DNA from: Micromonospora sp. WMMA1947
Lineage (GTDB): Bacteria > Actinomycetota > Actinomycetes > Mycobacteriales > Micromonosporaceae
Direction: 5' to 3'
DNA length: 64,000 nucleotides
NCBI RefSeq assembly: GCF_027497355.1
Contig: NZ_CP114909.1
Span: 2,542,001-2,606,000 of the forward strand
A model generated the notes under the pieces. That model did no database searches. It worked only from the letters and a program-made list of their open reading frames with translations, and was not told the DNA's origin. The position numbers were made by a program, and so were the translations under genes. Position 1 is the first letter of the stretch. The number at the start of each line of letters is the position of its first letter. Shown here piece by piece: positions 43,216 to 51,299 of the stretch.

Positions 43216-43971
43216 ATGGGGGAGCGGGAGCAGCGGCTGGCTGTGGTCAGCGGGGGTGGGACCGGGATCGGGGCTGCGGTGACGCGCGGGCTCGTCGAGG
43301 ACGGGTTCGACGTTCTCGTGGTGGGGCGGCGGGGGGACGTGCTCGACGCCGCCGCGCGGCGGATCTGTGCCGAGGCCGGGCGGGACGGTGCGGTCAGCGC
43401 CGTCGCCGCCGACCTGACCGATCCGGGGCAGGTCGGCGCGGTGGTGGACGCGGTCGGGGACCGTACCGTGGACGCCGTCGTCAACAACGCCGGGGGTTAC
43501 CTCCACGGGGCGACCGACTCGCTCGGCGGGGTGGCGGACTGGTGGCGGGCCAACCTGGACGCCAACGTGCTCACCGCCGTCCTGCTCACCGAGGCGCTGC
43601 TGCCGGCCCTGCGCCGTCCCGGCGGCCGGGTGGTCCTGCTCGGCTCGATCGCCGCGCAGCGCGGCGGCGCCGGGCCGTACTCGGCCGCGAAGGCCGCGTT
43701 GCACGGCTGGGCGTACGACCTCGCCGCCCAGCTCGGACCCGACGGGATCACCGTCAACGTGGTCAGCCCCGGCTACGTGGCCGAGACCGAGTTCTTCGGC
43801 GACCGGATGACGCCCGAGGGCCACGCCAAGCGGGTCGCCGCCACGCTCGTCGGCCGGGCCGGAGTGCCGGACGACATCGCGGCGGCAGTGCGCTACCTGG
43901 TCGGACCGTCCGCCGGGTACGTCACCGGGCAGGTGCTCGGCGTCAACGGCGGTTCCGTGCTCGGCCGCTGA
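43216..43971 (+). CDS. Short-chain dehydrogenase/reductase
   Basis: 251 aa. Cofactor loop GGGTGIGAAV, NNAGG, and the catalytic Ser ... Tyr-x3-Lys (GSIAAQRGGAGPYSAAKAAL) are all in place, with GQVLGVNGGSVLG at the end. It is a classical SDR of the FabG-like branch that oxidises or reduces an alcohol/ketone with NADP(H). GGGAGAC precedes the ATG at 43216. Single gene with its own terminator; substrate unknown. Confidence 0.9.
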   Translation: MGEREQRLAVVSGGGTGIGAAVTRGLVEDGFDVLVVGRRGDVLDAAARRICAEAGRDGAVSAVAADLTDPGQVGAVVDAVGDRTVDAVVNNAGGYLHGATDSLGGVADWWRANLDANVLTAVLLTEALLPALRRPGGRVVLLGSIAAQRGGAGPYSAAKAALHGWAYDLAAQLGPDGITVNVVSPGYVAETEFFGDRMTPEGHAKRVAATLVGRAGVPDDIAAAVRYLVGPSAGYVTGQVLGVNGGSVLGR

Positions 43972-43972
43972 C

Positions 43973-44019
43973 ACGCGGAAGGGGCGGCGGCCCCCCGTGT
44001 GGCCACCGCCCCTTCGCGT
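43973..44019. terminator. Hairpin between convergent genes
   Basis: A ~19-bp GC stem with one bulge and one wobble (43973-43992 with 44001-44019) between the SDR and the lipoprotein gene on the other strand. Confidence 0.8.
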
Positions 44020-44028
44020 ACGTCGTCC

Positions 44029-44847
44029 TCAGCCGTTGAGCATCTCGTACGCCGACGCCGGCGCCTTCTGCACCTGCGAACCCGTCGGCGCGGTGAGCTT
44101 CGGCGCCTTGCCGAAGTCGTAGTACTTGGCGACCAGCTTCATCGCCTTCGTCTTGCCGGCGGCCGGCACGTCCAGGGTCAGCGACGTGAGGTTCCCGTCC
44201 GGCCCGACCACGGCCGTGAACGGCACCTTCTTCGCCGCCTCACCCAGCGCGGCCACGTCCACCGTGCTGAAGTTCTCGCGGATGTCGGCGTTGGCGGTCA
44301 GGTCGGCGAACCCGCCGTACGTGCCGTTGCCCCGATCCTCGACCGTCTCGGCGGTCCGGATGACAGCGGCCGTGTTGGCCGGGTCGGCGTTCTGGTAGAC
44401 CGGCACCTCCGAGGCGTCGTCGAGCTTCGTGCGGTCCAGGAGCATCCAGCGCTTCGGCAGCTTCATCGCCTCCTGCAGGCCGGGCATGCCGGTGATCTTG
44501 ACGCGCACCCAGATGTCGTCCTCGATCACGCGGAAGGTCATTCCCATGGTGAACTCGGGGTCCTTCTCCGACACGGTCAGCTCCACGCCGCGCGCCGCCG
44601 GGTCGACCAGCCCGTCGAACTTCTCGGTGCCCTCGATGGTGGAGAACCGGAAGGCCGGGTCCTTCTCGTCCGGCACGGCGGCCAGCAGCGCGGCCTTCGG
44701 GTCGGCCGACGGGCTCGGCGCCGGTCCGGCGCCCTCGGAGGCGTCCCCGGTCCCGCACCCCGCGGACAGGACGGTGGTGGCCAGCACGGCCGTCGCGAGA
44801 GCCGCGATCCGCCGGAGGTTGCCGGCGGAACCGAATCGCTGCGTCAT
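44029..44847 (-). CDS. Hypothetical lipoprotein, LppX/LprG-like
   Basis: 272 aa. Signal peptide with lipobox LSAGCGTG near residue 30, an acidic/Pro linker, then a beta-rich domain (FRFSTIEGTEKFDGLVDPAA, VKITGMPGLQEAMKLPKRWM, LTSLTLDVPAAGKT). The pattern of paired beta strands and the short length resemble the LppX_LprAFG fold, which in mycobacteria carries lipids; this is a weak match by eye. The ATG at 44847 opens the signal peptide. No linked partner; divergent from the SARP gene. Confidence 0.75.
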   Translation of the reverse strand: MTQRFGSAGNLRRIAALATAVLATTVLSAGCGTGDASEGAGPAPSPSADPKAALLAAVPDEKDPAFRFSTIEGTEKFDGLVDPAARGVELTVSEKDPEFTMGMTFRVIEDDIWVRVKITGMPGLQEAMKLPKRWMLLDRTKLDDASEVPVYQNADPANTAAVIRTAETVEDRGNGTYGGFADLTANADIRENFSTVDVAALGEAAKKVPFTAVVGPDGNLTSLTLDVPAAGKTKAMKLVAKYYDFGKAPKLTAPTGSQVQKAPASAYEMLNG

Positions 44848-44988
44848 GGTGTTCGACTCACTTTCCCAGGTGATTGTTGCCGGGTAAGTATCGTCAGACG
44901 TCACGGCGGCATCGCTGCCGATATGCTGCCGTCCGACTGCCGTCGGCCACAGTGGGTGCCGGCAGGCGACACGGGGGCGGAAACTCGC

Positions 44989-46719
44989 ATGTCAGAGGCG
45001 CTGCGCTTCGAAGTGCTCGGCCCGCAGCGGGCCTGGTACGGCGACCGTCAGCTCGATCTGGGGCCGGCCAAGCAGCGGGCCGTACTGGCCGTGCTGCTGC
45101 TCGCCGCCGGCCGTCCCGTGCCGAGCGGGCAGATCGTCGAGGCGGTGTGGCCGGACGAGGCACCGGTGAACGGCCTCAACGTGGTGCAGAAGCACGTCGC
45201 CGGTCTGCGCCGGGTGCTGGAACCCGACCGGTCACCGCGTACGCCGGCCCGGGTGCTCACCCTCACCGACGCGGGCTATCTGCTGCGGGTGCCGCCCGAG
45301 GCGGTGGACGTGGTGCGCTTCGAGCGCGGCGTACGGCGCGCGCGGTCGGCCCAGGCGGCCGGGCGTACGGAGGAGGCGCTCGCCGAGGTGAGCGCCGCCC
45401 TGGAGCTGTGGCAGGGGGAGCCGTTCACCGGGTTCGCCGGGCCGTACTTCGACGCGGCCCGGCACCGGCTGGTGGAGCTGCGCGCGGTCGCCCTGGAGAC
45501 GCGTGTCGACCTGGAGCTGGCCGACGGCCGGCACGGCGAGCTGGTCGGCCGGCTGGTCGAGCTGGTCGCCGAGTTCCCCGTCCGGGAGCGGCTGCGCCAC
45601 CAGCTCATGCTGGCGTTGCACCGCAGTGGACGGCAGGCCGAGGCGCTGGCCGCCTACCGCGACTACGCCGGGCTGCTCCGCGACGAGTACGGCATCGAGC
45701 CGGGCGGTGCGCTCCAGGATCTGCACCGGCGCATCCTGCGCGCCGACCCGGACCTCCTGGCACCGGCCCAGCCGCCGCCGGCGAACCCGGCCGAGAACCC
45801 GCCTCCGCCCACCGCTGCGCCCCGGTCCGCGGTCTCGGCGCAGCTCACCGTTCCGGTCCAGTTCACCGTCTCCGCACAGCCGGGCGGTCCGGTCCGGCCG
45901 CCACCGTCCGCCGAGTCGCCGACCGGCGTGCCGGCTTGGGTTCCGTCCCCTGTCGCGCCGCCTTTCGGTGCCGTGCCGCCGACCAGGCGTCCGGCCGGTG
46001 TGCCCGGATGGCTCAGCGTCGTCGCGACTGTGGGCGGCGCGCTCACCGCCCTGCTCTCGTTCGGCATGCTCACCTGGCTGGTGGTGCTGCTGTACGGAAT
46101 CTGGCGACGCGGCCTGGGCAGCGTCGTCGCCGCGGTCTGCTACCTGACCGTGGCCGTGACGTTCGTGGCGGTCCTCGGCAGCAGCGAGTCGGAGGAACCC
46201 ACCGCGTTCGAGATCGGCCTCCTGATGGTCTGGCTGACCGCCTGGCTGGGTGGCGTCCCGCACGTGGTGCTGCTCAACGGCCGGCTGCACGCCTGGCTGC
46301 GTGGCCTCTGGCGTGGGCGGCCGTACGCCAACCGCAACCGGCTGCGCCGGGAGTACGCCCGCTACCTGCTCTACCAGTACCCGTCGGCCCGCAACGACCT
46401 GCGCATCGGGCGCCCCGACCTGCCCCGCGCCTACGACGACGGCGGACTGGTGGACGTCAACTCGGTGCCGGACCAGGTGATCGCCGGGCTGCCGGGACTG
46501 ACCCGGTCGCAGGCGCAGCACGTGGTGGTCGACAGGCGGCTGCGCGGTCCGTACACCTCGATGGAGGAGCTGGCCGCCCGGTGCCTGCTGCCGGCGGCGG
46601 CGACCGACTCGCTGCGCGAGCTGCTGGTCTTCCTGCCGCCCGTGGCGCCGCAGCAGCCGCCCGCGCCACCGTCCGGGCCGCCGGAGTCGTCCGCCCTCCC
46701 TGGTAAGAATGCCGGATGA
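44989..46719 (+). CDS. Membrane-bound SARP/BTAD regulator with a C-terminal helix-hairpin-helix
   Basis: 576 aa. Residues 1-95 are an OmpR-like DNA-binding domain (LRFEVLGPQRAWYGDRQLDL, VNGLNVVQKHVAGLRRVLEP) and ~95-245 the BTAD helical domain (YRDYAGLLRDEYGIEPGGAL), as in AfsR/SARP regulators. After a Pro-rich linker come three hydrophobic segments (ATVGGALTALLSFGMLTWLV; GSVVAAVCYLTVAVTFVAVL; FEIGLLMVWLTAWLG) and a ComEA-like HhH DNA-binding motif (VDVNSVPDQVIAGLPGLTRS). No ATPase domain is present. Its last bases overlap the RecQ start (ATGA). The combination of regulator, membrane anchor and non-specific DNA-binding HhH is unusual. Confidence 0.85.
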   Translation: MSEALRFEVLGPQRAWYGDRQLDLGPAKQRAVLAVLLLAAGRPVPSGQIVEAVWPDEAPVNGLNVVQKHVAGLRRVLEPDRSPRTPARVLTLTDAGYLLRVPPEAVDVVRFERGVRRARSAQAAGRTEEALAEVSAALELWQGEPFTGFAGPYFDAARHRLVELRAVALETRVDLELADGRHGELVGRLVELVAEFPVRERLRHQLMLALHRSGRQAEALAAYRDYAGLLRDEYGIEPGGALQDLHRRILRADPDLLAPAQPPPANPAENPPPPTAAPRSAVSAQLTVPVQFTVSAQPGGPVRPPPSAESPTGVPAWVPSPVAPPFGAVPPTRRPAGVPGWLSVVATVGGALTALLSFGMLTWLVVLLYGIWRRGLGSVVAAVCYLTVAVTFVAVLGSSESEEPTAFEIGLLMVWLTAWLGGVPHVVLLNGRLHAWLRGLWRGRPYANRNRLRREYARYLLYQYPSARNDLRIGRPDLPRAYDDGGLVDVNSVPDQVIAGLPGLTRSQAQHVVVDRRLRGPYTSMEELAARCLLPAAATDSLRELLVFLPPVAPQQPPAPPSGPPESSALPGKNAG

Positions 46720-48836
46720 GCCAGGATCGGATGGCCGTCCGGGAGCGCGCCGAGGCGGTACTGCGGCGGCTGGCGGGTGACCACGCCCGGCTGCGCGAGG
46801 ACCAGTGGCGGGCCATCGAGGCGCTGGTGGTCGACCGCCGGCGGGTGCTGTGCGTGCAGCGCACCGGCTGGGGCAAGTCGGCCGTCTACTTCGTGGCCAC
46901 CGCGCTGCTGCGCGAGGGGAACCGGCACGGGCCGACGGTGATCGTCTCGCCGCTGCTGGCGCTGATGCGCAACCAGGTCGAGGCCGCGGCCCGGGCCGGC
47001 ATCCGGGCGCGCACCATCAACTCGGCGAACCTGGACGAGTGGGACGAGATCACCGCCGAGATCCACGCCGGTGCCGTCGACGTGCTGCTGATCAGCCCGG
47101 AGCGCCTGAACAACCCGGACTTCCGCGACGGCGTCCTGCCGAAGCTCGCCGCCACCACCGGGCTGCTCGTGGTGGACGAGGCGCACTGCGTCTCCGACTG
47201 GGGGCACGACTTCCGGCCCGACTACCGGCGGCTGCGCACGTTCCTGGCCAACCTGCCCGAGCGCACGCCGGTGCTCGCCACCACGGCCACCGCCAACGCC
47301 CGGGTCACCCAGGACGTGGCCGAGCAGCTCGGCGACGCGCTGGTGCTGCGCGGCACGCTGGACCGCGAGTCGCTGCGTCTCGGCGTCCTCGATCTGCCGA
47401 GCCCGGCACACCGCCTGGCCTGGCTGGCCGACCACCTGGACCGGCTCCCCGGCTCGGGCATCGTCTACACGCTCACCGTGGCAGCGGCGACCGAGACGGC
47501 GGAGTTCCTGCGCGGGCGGGGCTGGTCGGTCGCGTCGTACACCGGGCAGGCCGAGGACGCCGACCGGCGGGCCGCCGAGCAGGACCTGCTGGACAACAAG
47601 ATCAAGGCGCTGGTCGCCACGAGCGCGCTCGGCATGGGCTTCGACAAGCCCGACCTCGGCTTCGTCGTGCACCTGGGCGCGCCGCCCTCGCCGATCGCCT
47701 ACTACCAGCAGGTCGGCCGCGCGGGCCGGGCCGTCGAACACGCCGAGGTGCTGCTGCTGCCCGGCGCGGAGGACGCGGCCATCTGGCGGTACTTCGCCTC
47801 GCTCGCCTTCCCGCCCGAGGAACAGGTCCGGGCCGTGCTCGCCGCGCTGGACACCGAACGGCCGATCTCCACCCAGGCCCTCGAACCGGTGGTCGACCTA
47901 CGCCGGGCCCGGCTGGAGCTGATGCTCAAGGTGCTCGACGTGGACGGCGCGGTCCGCCGGGTGCGCGGCGGCTGGCTCGCCACCGGCGAGCCGTGGGTCT
48001 ACGACGAGGCCCGGTTGCGGCGCGTCGCCGACGCGCGCTCCGCCGAGCAGCGGGCCATGCGGGAGTACGCCTCGACGTCCGGCTGCCGGATGCGCTACCT
48101 GCGGGAAGGGCTGGACGACACCGGGGCGGCCGACTGCGGGCGGTGCGACAACTGCGCCGGCCCGCTGTTCGACGCCGAGGTCTCCGAGGCGGCGCTGACC
48201 GCCGCGCAGACGTTCCTCGGGCGCCCCGGCGTGCCGATCCCGCCCAAGAAGCTCTGGCCGACCGGGCTGGAGTCTGTCGGCGTACCCCTGAAGGGCCGCA
48301 TCCCCCCGGCGGAGCAGGCGCTGCCCGGCCGGGCCGTGGGGCGACTGTCCGACCTGGGGTGGGGCGGGCGGCTGCGCGGGCTGGCCGGGCCGGAGGCGCC
48401 GGACGGCCCGGTGCCCGACGACGTGGTGGCCGCCGTGGTCGAGGTGCTGAAGGCGTGGGCGCACGGCGACGACCCGTGGCCCCGGCGGCCGGCGGGTGTG
48501 GTCGCCGTCGGCTCCCGGACGCGACCGGTGCTGGTCGGCTCGCTGGCCGAGCGGATCGCCGCCGTGGGCCGGCTGCCGCTGCTCGGCCAGGTCGTCCCGG
48601 CCGGTCCGTCCGGCGGTGGCGGGCCGCGCGGCAACAGCGCCCAGCGGGTACGCGCGCTGCACGACGCCTTCCACCTGCCCGACGAACTGGCCGGCGCGCT
48701 GCCGGGGCTGAACGGGCCGGTGCTGCTGGTGGACGACCTGGTCGACTCGGGCTGGACGATGGCCATGGCGGCGCGGCTGCTGCGCCGGGCCGGTGCTCCG
48801 GACGTGCTGCCGCTGGCGCTCGCGGTGGCCGGCTGA
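46716..48836 (+). CDS. recQ: RecQ-family helicase with a C-terminal phosphoribosyltransferase-like domain
   Basis: 706 aa. RecQ helicase core: QRTGWGKSAVYF (motif I), VVDEAHCVSDWGHDFRPDYR (motif II and aromatic loop), ATTATAN, SALGMGFDKPDL, QQVGRAGR; then Cys-rich zinc segment (CRMRYL, ADCGRCDNC). From ~600 the chain continues VGSRTRPVLVGSLAERIA ... NSAQRVRALHDAFHLP ... VLLVDDLVDSGWTMAMAARL, the PRPP-binding loop and neighbourhood of a phosphoribosyltransferase as in ComF. The HRDC domain of E. coli RecQ is absent. It unwinds DNA 3'-to-5'; the role of the extra domain is not known. Translationally coupled to the SARP-HhH gene. Confidence 0.88.
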   Translation: MSQDRMAVRERAEAVLRRLAGDHARLREDQWRAIEALVVDRRRVLCVQRTGWGKSAVYFVATALLREGNRHGPTVIVSPLLALMRNQVEAAARAGIRARTINSANLDEWDEITAEIHAGAVDVLLISPERLNNPDFRDGVLPKLAATTGLLVVDEAHCVSDWGHDFRPDYRRLRTFLANLPERTPVLATTATANARVTQDVAEQLGDALVLRGTLDRESLRLGVLDLPSPAHRLAWLADHLDRLPGSGIVYTLTVAAATETAEFLRGRGWSVASYTGQAEDADRRAAEQDLLDNKIKALVATSALGMGFDKPDLGFVVHLGAPPSPIAYYQQVGRAGRAVEHAEVLLLPGAEDAAIWRYFASLAFPPEEQVRAVLAALDTERPISTQALEPVVDLRRARLELMLKVLDVDGAVRRVRGGWLATGEPWVYDEARLRRVADARSAEQRAMREYASTSGCRMRYLREGLDDTGAADCGRCDNCAGPLFDAEVSEAALTAAQTFLGRPGVPIPPKKLWPTGLESVGVPLKGRIPPAEQALPGRAVGRLSDLGWGGRLRGLAGPEAPDGPVPDDVVAAVVEVLKAWAHGDDPWPRRPAGVVAVGSRTRPVLVGSLAERIAAVGRLPLLGQVVPAGPSGGGGPRGNSAQRVRALHDAFHLPDELAGALPGLNGPVLLVDDLVDSGWTMAMAARLLRRAGAPDVLPLALAVAG

Positions 48837-48845
48837 CGTTCCCGG

Positions 48846-48870
48846 CCGGCGCGGAAAGTTCCCGCGCCGG
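48846..48870 (+). terminator. Hairpin after recQ
   Basis: Perfect 9-bp stem CCGGCGCGG/CCGCGCCGG with a seven-base loop, ten bases after the RecQ stop. Confidence 0.65.
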
Positions 48871-48930
48871 GCGGAATGCGAGCGTCGCCACCGTCGGCGG
48901 ACCGTCGTCGGGCCGGCACCCGGGCGGCGG

Positions 48931-48936
48931 TACCGT
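48931..48936 (+). promoter_or_regulatory. -10 box of a leaderless promoter
   Basis: TACCGT, then six bases, then the ATG at 48943. Confidence 0.5.
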
Positions 48937-48942
48937 GGGGTC

Positions 48943-49173
48943 ATGACCGAGCAGCGACCCGTCGTCCAGACGTACACCGTGACCGGGATGACCTGCGAAC
49001 ACTGCGTCAAGGCGGTGACCGAGGAGCTGTCCGCGCTGCCCGGTGTCGACGAGGTCCGGATCGATCTGACCGGAGGCACCGCCACCGTCACCAGCGCGGC
49101 GCCGCTGTCTGTCGAGTCCGTGCGTGCCGCCGTGGACGAGGCGGGTTACGAGCTGGTCGGCGGCGGTGCCTGA
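48943..49173 (+). CDS. copZ: CopZ-like copper chaperone
   Basis: 76 aa, one heavy-metal-associated domain: TYTVTGMTCEHCVKAVTEEL with the CxxC metal site, and the usual ferredoxin-like pattern. It carries Cu(I) in the cytosol, normally to a P-type ATPase; none is in this window. Apparently leaderless. Its stop overlaps the next gene, suggesting both serve copper handling. Confidence 0.88.
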   Translation: MTEQRPVVQTYTVTGMTCEHCVKAVTEELSALPGVDEVRIDLTGGTATVTSAAPLSVESVRAAVDEAGYELVGGGA

Positions 49174-50218
49174 GTCGTCGTCCGGCACGTCCGGCACCGG
49201 CGTCGTCCCCGACGATCCCGAGACCGGCTCCGACGCTCCCGCGGCACGGCCCGGGAACGCTGCGCGGTCCGGTGACGCTGCTCCCGCTGTGGTGGACCGG
49301 GAGACGCTGCGGCTGGCCCTGGTGGTGGGCGGCCTGGTGCTCGCCGTCCTGCTCGGCTTCGGCCTCGGGCGGATGAACGCGCCGGCCGGCCCGGCCCGGC
49401 CCGCGACGGCAGGCGGGGGCGCCACGGGCGGCGCCGACGGCGGCGCGCACGCCCACTCACCCGGAACCGGCGCGCACACGCACGACGGCGCCACCGTCAC
49501 CCAGGGCGGCGGCGACGGCGCGACCGGGCTGTCGATCACCTCGGCCGGCTACACGCTGGTGCCGTCGACCGAACTGGTCGCGGACCGCGCCGGTGAGCTG
49601 CGCTTCCAGATCCGCGACGACCAGCGCCGGGCGGTCACCCGGTTCGCCGTCGTGCACGACAAGCCGATGCACGTGATCATGGTCCGTCGTGACCTCAGCG
49701 GTTACCGGCACCTCCACCCGACGATGGCCGCCGACGGGACCTGGTCGGTGCCGATCGCGTCACCGGAGGCGGGCCCCTGGCGGATGTACGCGGACTTCAC
49801 CGCCGTCGCCGACGACGGCCGCCAGGTCGCCGTGGTGCTCGGCGCCGACCTGACCGCGTCCGGCGCGTACCGGCCACGGCCGCTGCCCGCCGACGCCACG
49901 TCGGCGACAGTCGACGGATTCACCGTCGCGTACGCGGGCACGCCGGAGGTGGGGAAGTCGGTGCCGCTGCGGTTCCGGGTCACCGGCGCGGACGGAGCGG
50001 CGGCGTCCCTGGAGCCGTACCTCGGGGCGTACGGGCACCTGGTGGCGTTGCGCGAGGGCGACCTCGGCTACCTGCACGTGCACCCGGAGCCGGTGCGCGA
50101 CGGCGACGACGTGACGTTCTGGCTGAGCGCGCCGGGGCCTGGTAGCTACCGGATGTTCCTGGACTTCCAGGTCGGCGGCGTGGTGCGGACCGCCGAGTTC
50201 ACGCTGACGGTGGCCTGA
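49166..50218 (+). CDS. Membrane-anchored protein with a His-rich segment, coupled to copZ
   Basis: 350 aa. Cytosolic N-terminus (~45 aa), one membrane helix (LALVVGGLVLAVLLGFGLG), an extracytoplasmic Gly/His segment (GGAHAHSPGTGAHTHDGATV) able to bind copper, then two beta-sandwich-like halves rich in His and Met (AVVHDKPMHVIMVRRDLSGY; HLHPTMAADG; GYGHLVALREGD; YLHVHPEP). The family is not named to me, but such proteins accompany copper genes in actinobacteria. GTG at 49166 overlaps copZ by eight bases. Role in copper storage or export at the membrane is inference. Confidence 0.78.
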   Translation: MPESSSGTSGTGVVPDDPETGSDAPAARPGNAARSGDAAPAVVDRETLRLALVVGGLVLAVLLGFGLGRMNAPAGPARPATAGGGATGGADGGAHAHSPGTGAHTHDGATVTQGGGDGATGLSITSAGYTLVPSTELVADRAGELRFQIRDDQRRAVTRFAVVHDKPMHVIMVRRDLSGYRHLHPTMAADGTWSVPIASPEAGPWRMYADFTAVADDGRQVAVVLGADLTASGAYRPRPLPADATSATVDGFTVAYAGTPEVGKSVPLRFRVTGADGAAASLEPYLGAYGHLVALREGDLGYLHVHPEPVRDGDDVTFWLSAPGPGSYRMFLDFQVGGVVRTAEFTLTVA

Positions 50219-50238
50219 GTCCCGGGCGGGCCGGGCGG

Positions 50239-50658
50239 TCAGCCGGCCCGGCGCACCGGGCGGCGGGCCAGGTAGCGGAGCAGATCGCGGATGTGGTGCT
50301 TCTCCTCCGCGGGCACGTTCGGGTCGGCGAGCCGGTCCAGGATGACCCGCACGTCGGCCTCGACCGGGCCGTCCTCGGCGCCCCGGCGGCGGGGCACCGG
50401 CCCGGCGTCGGGCAGGCCCAGCGCGCGGAACGCGGCCGCCACGGGCAGGTCGAGGGCGGCGCAGAAGCCGCGGACCTTCGCGAGTTCGGGGTAGTCCTGC
50501 CAGTCGCCGGCCAGCCAGCGGAACACCGTGGAACGGCCGACACCGGTGTGGGTGGCGAGGTCGGTCACCGTCCAGCCGCGCTCCTCGCGCGCGGCGTCGA
50601 TGGCCCGTCGTACGAAGCGCGCGAAGGCCATCTGAGGCGAAACGTCTGCGGAACCCAT
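50239..50658 (-). CDS. Small XRE-type helix-turn-helix regulator
   Basis: 139 aa. The N-terminal part FARFVRRAIDAAREERGWTV then TDLATHTGVGRSTVFRWLAG is an XRE/Cro HTH; the C-terminal part (LPVAAAFRALGLPDAGPVPR and EEKHHIRDLLRYLARRP) is helical with no known domain. Start codon uncertain among 50658 (given), 50703 and 50631. No target is evident; it converges on the copper genes but may not regulate them. Confidence 0.75.
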   Translation of the reverse strand: MGSADVSPQMAFARFVRRAIDAAREERGWTVTDLATHTGVGRSTVFRWLAGDWQDYPELAKVRGFCAALDLPVAAAFRALGLPDAGPVPRRRGAEDGPVEADVRVILDRLADPNVPAEEKHHIRDLLRYLARRPVRRAG

Positions 50659-50785
50659 CCCTGGTGGATCTGTCCCCTTCCTCCGGTGGCCCGGCTCGCG
50701 CATCGAGCCTAGTACGCCGAACCGGAGAAGTAACTGACTGATCGGTCCGGAGGTCTCGTCGGCGGGACTCAACTACGGAAGCCTG

Positions 50786-50810
50786 CTTCGGGTAATGCAC
50801 TTCGGGTAAT
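50786..50810 (+). repeat. Tandem CTTCGGGTAAT direct repeat upstream of the small membrane protein
   Basis: Two 11-base copies 14 bases apart (50786-50796, 50800-50810), 38 bases ahead of the ATG at 50848; could be an activator site or a short duplication. Confidence 0.6.
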
Positions 50811-50847
50811 AGGCTGAGGAAACCCTGGGAGTCGATGGAGGAGAAGC

Positions 50848-51279
50848 ATGGCCGAGCCGGACCGTCCCGTACCGCATCGCCCCGGCGCGGTGAGCGTCTT
50901 CTTCGTGGCCAAAGCCGCCGTGTTCGCGCTCGGCTTCTGGATCTGGCTGCTGGTGCTGGCGGTACGCGGCAGCGAGGCGACCGGCGTACACCTGATCGCC
51001 GCGACCGGCGCGATCTGCACGACGCTGGCCTCGGTGGTGCTCGGTGCGCGCCTGGCGTTGCAGCGCAACGCCGCCGACCGGCACGCGGAGCTGAAGCGGC
51101 TGCTCGTGGACATCTCGTGGAACGCCTTCGCCGCCGCCGGGAACGCCGAGCATGCCGGGAAGGTGGTGCCGTTCCCGAGCGCGTCGCACGACGGCGAGCG
51201 AGGGCCGAACCGTGGCGGCGGTGAGCGGGTGTCGGTGCTGGACCGGGGCGACCGCAACCGGGGCGACCGGGGGCGGTAG
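50848..51279 (+). CDS. Small two-helix membrane protein, unknown function
   Basis: 143 aa. Two hydrophobic helices (VFFVAKAAVFALGFWIWLLV and GVHLIAATGAICTTLASVVL) form a hairpin, followed by a charged cytosolic tail rich in Arg/Asp/Gly (RNRGDRGR). GGAGGAGAA lies just before the ATG. Not recognised; lone gene. Confidence 0.7.
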   Translation: MAEPDRPVPHRPGAVSVFFVAKAAVFALGFWIWLLVLAVRGSEATGVHLIAATGAICTTLASVVLGARLALQRNAADRHAELKRLLVDISWNAFAAAGNAEHAGKVVPFPSASHDGERGPNRGGGERVSVLDRGDRNRGDRGR

Positions 51280-51299
51280 GGCCGCCCCGCTGCCACGGC

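Noticed and set aside
44989..46719. SARP gene as a marker of a biosynthetic cluster
   Set aside because: No synthase, ligase or tailoring genes are near; neighbours are a helicase, a lipoprotein and copper genes.
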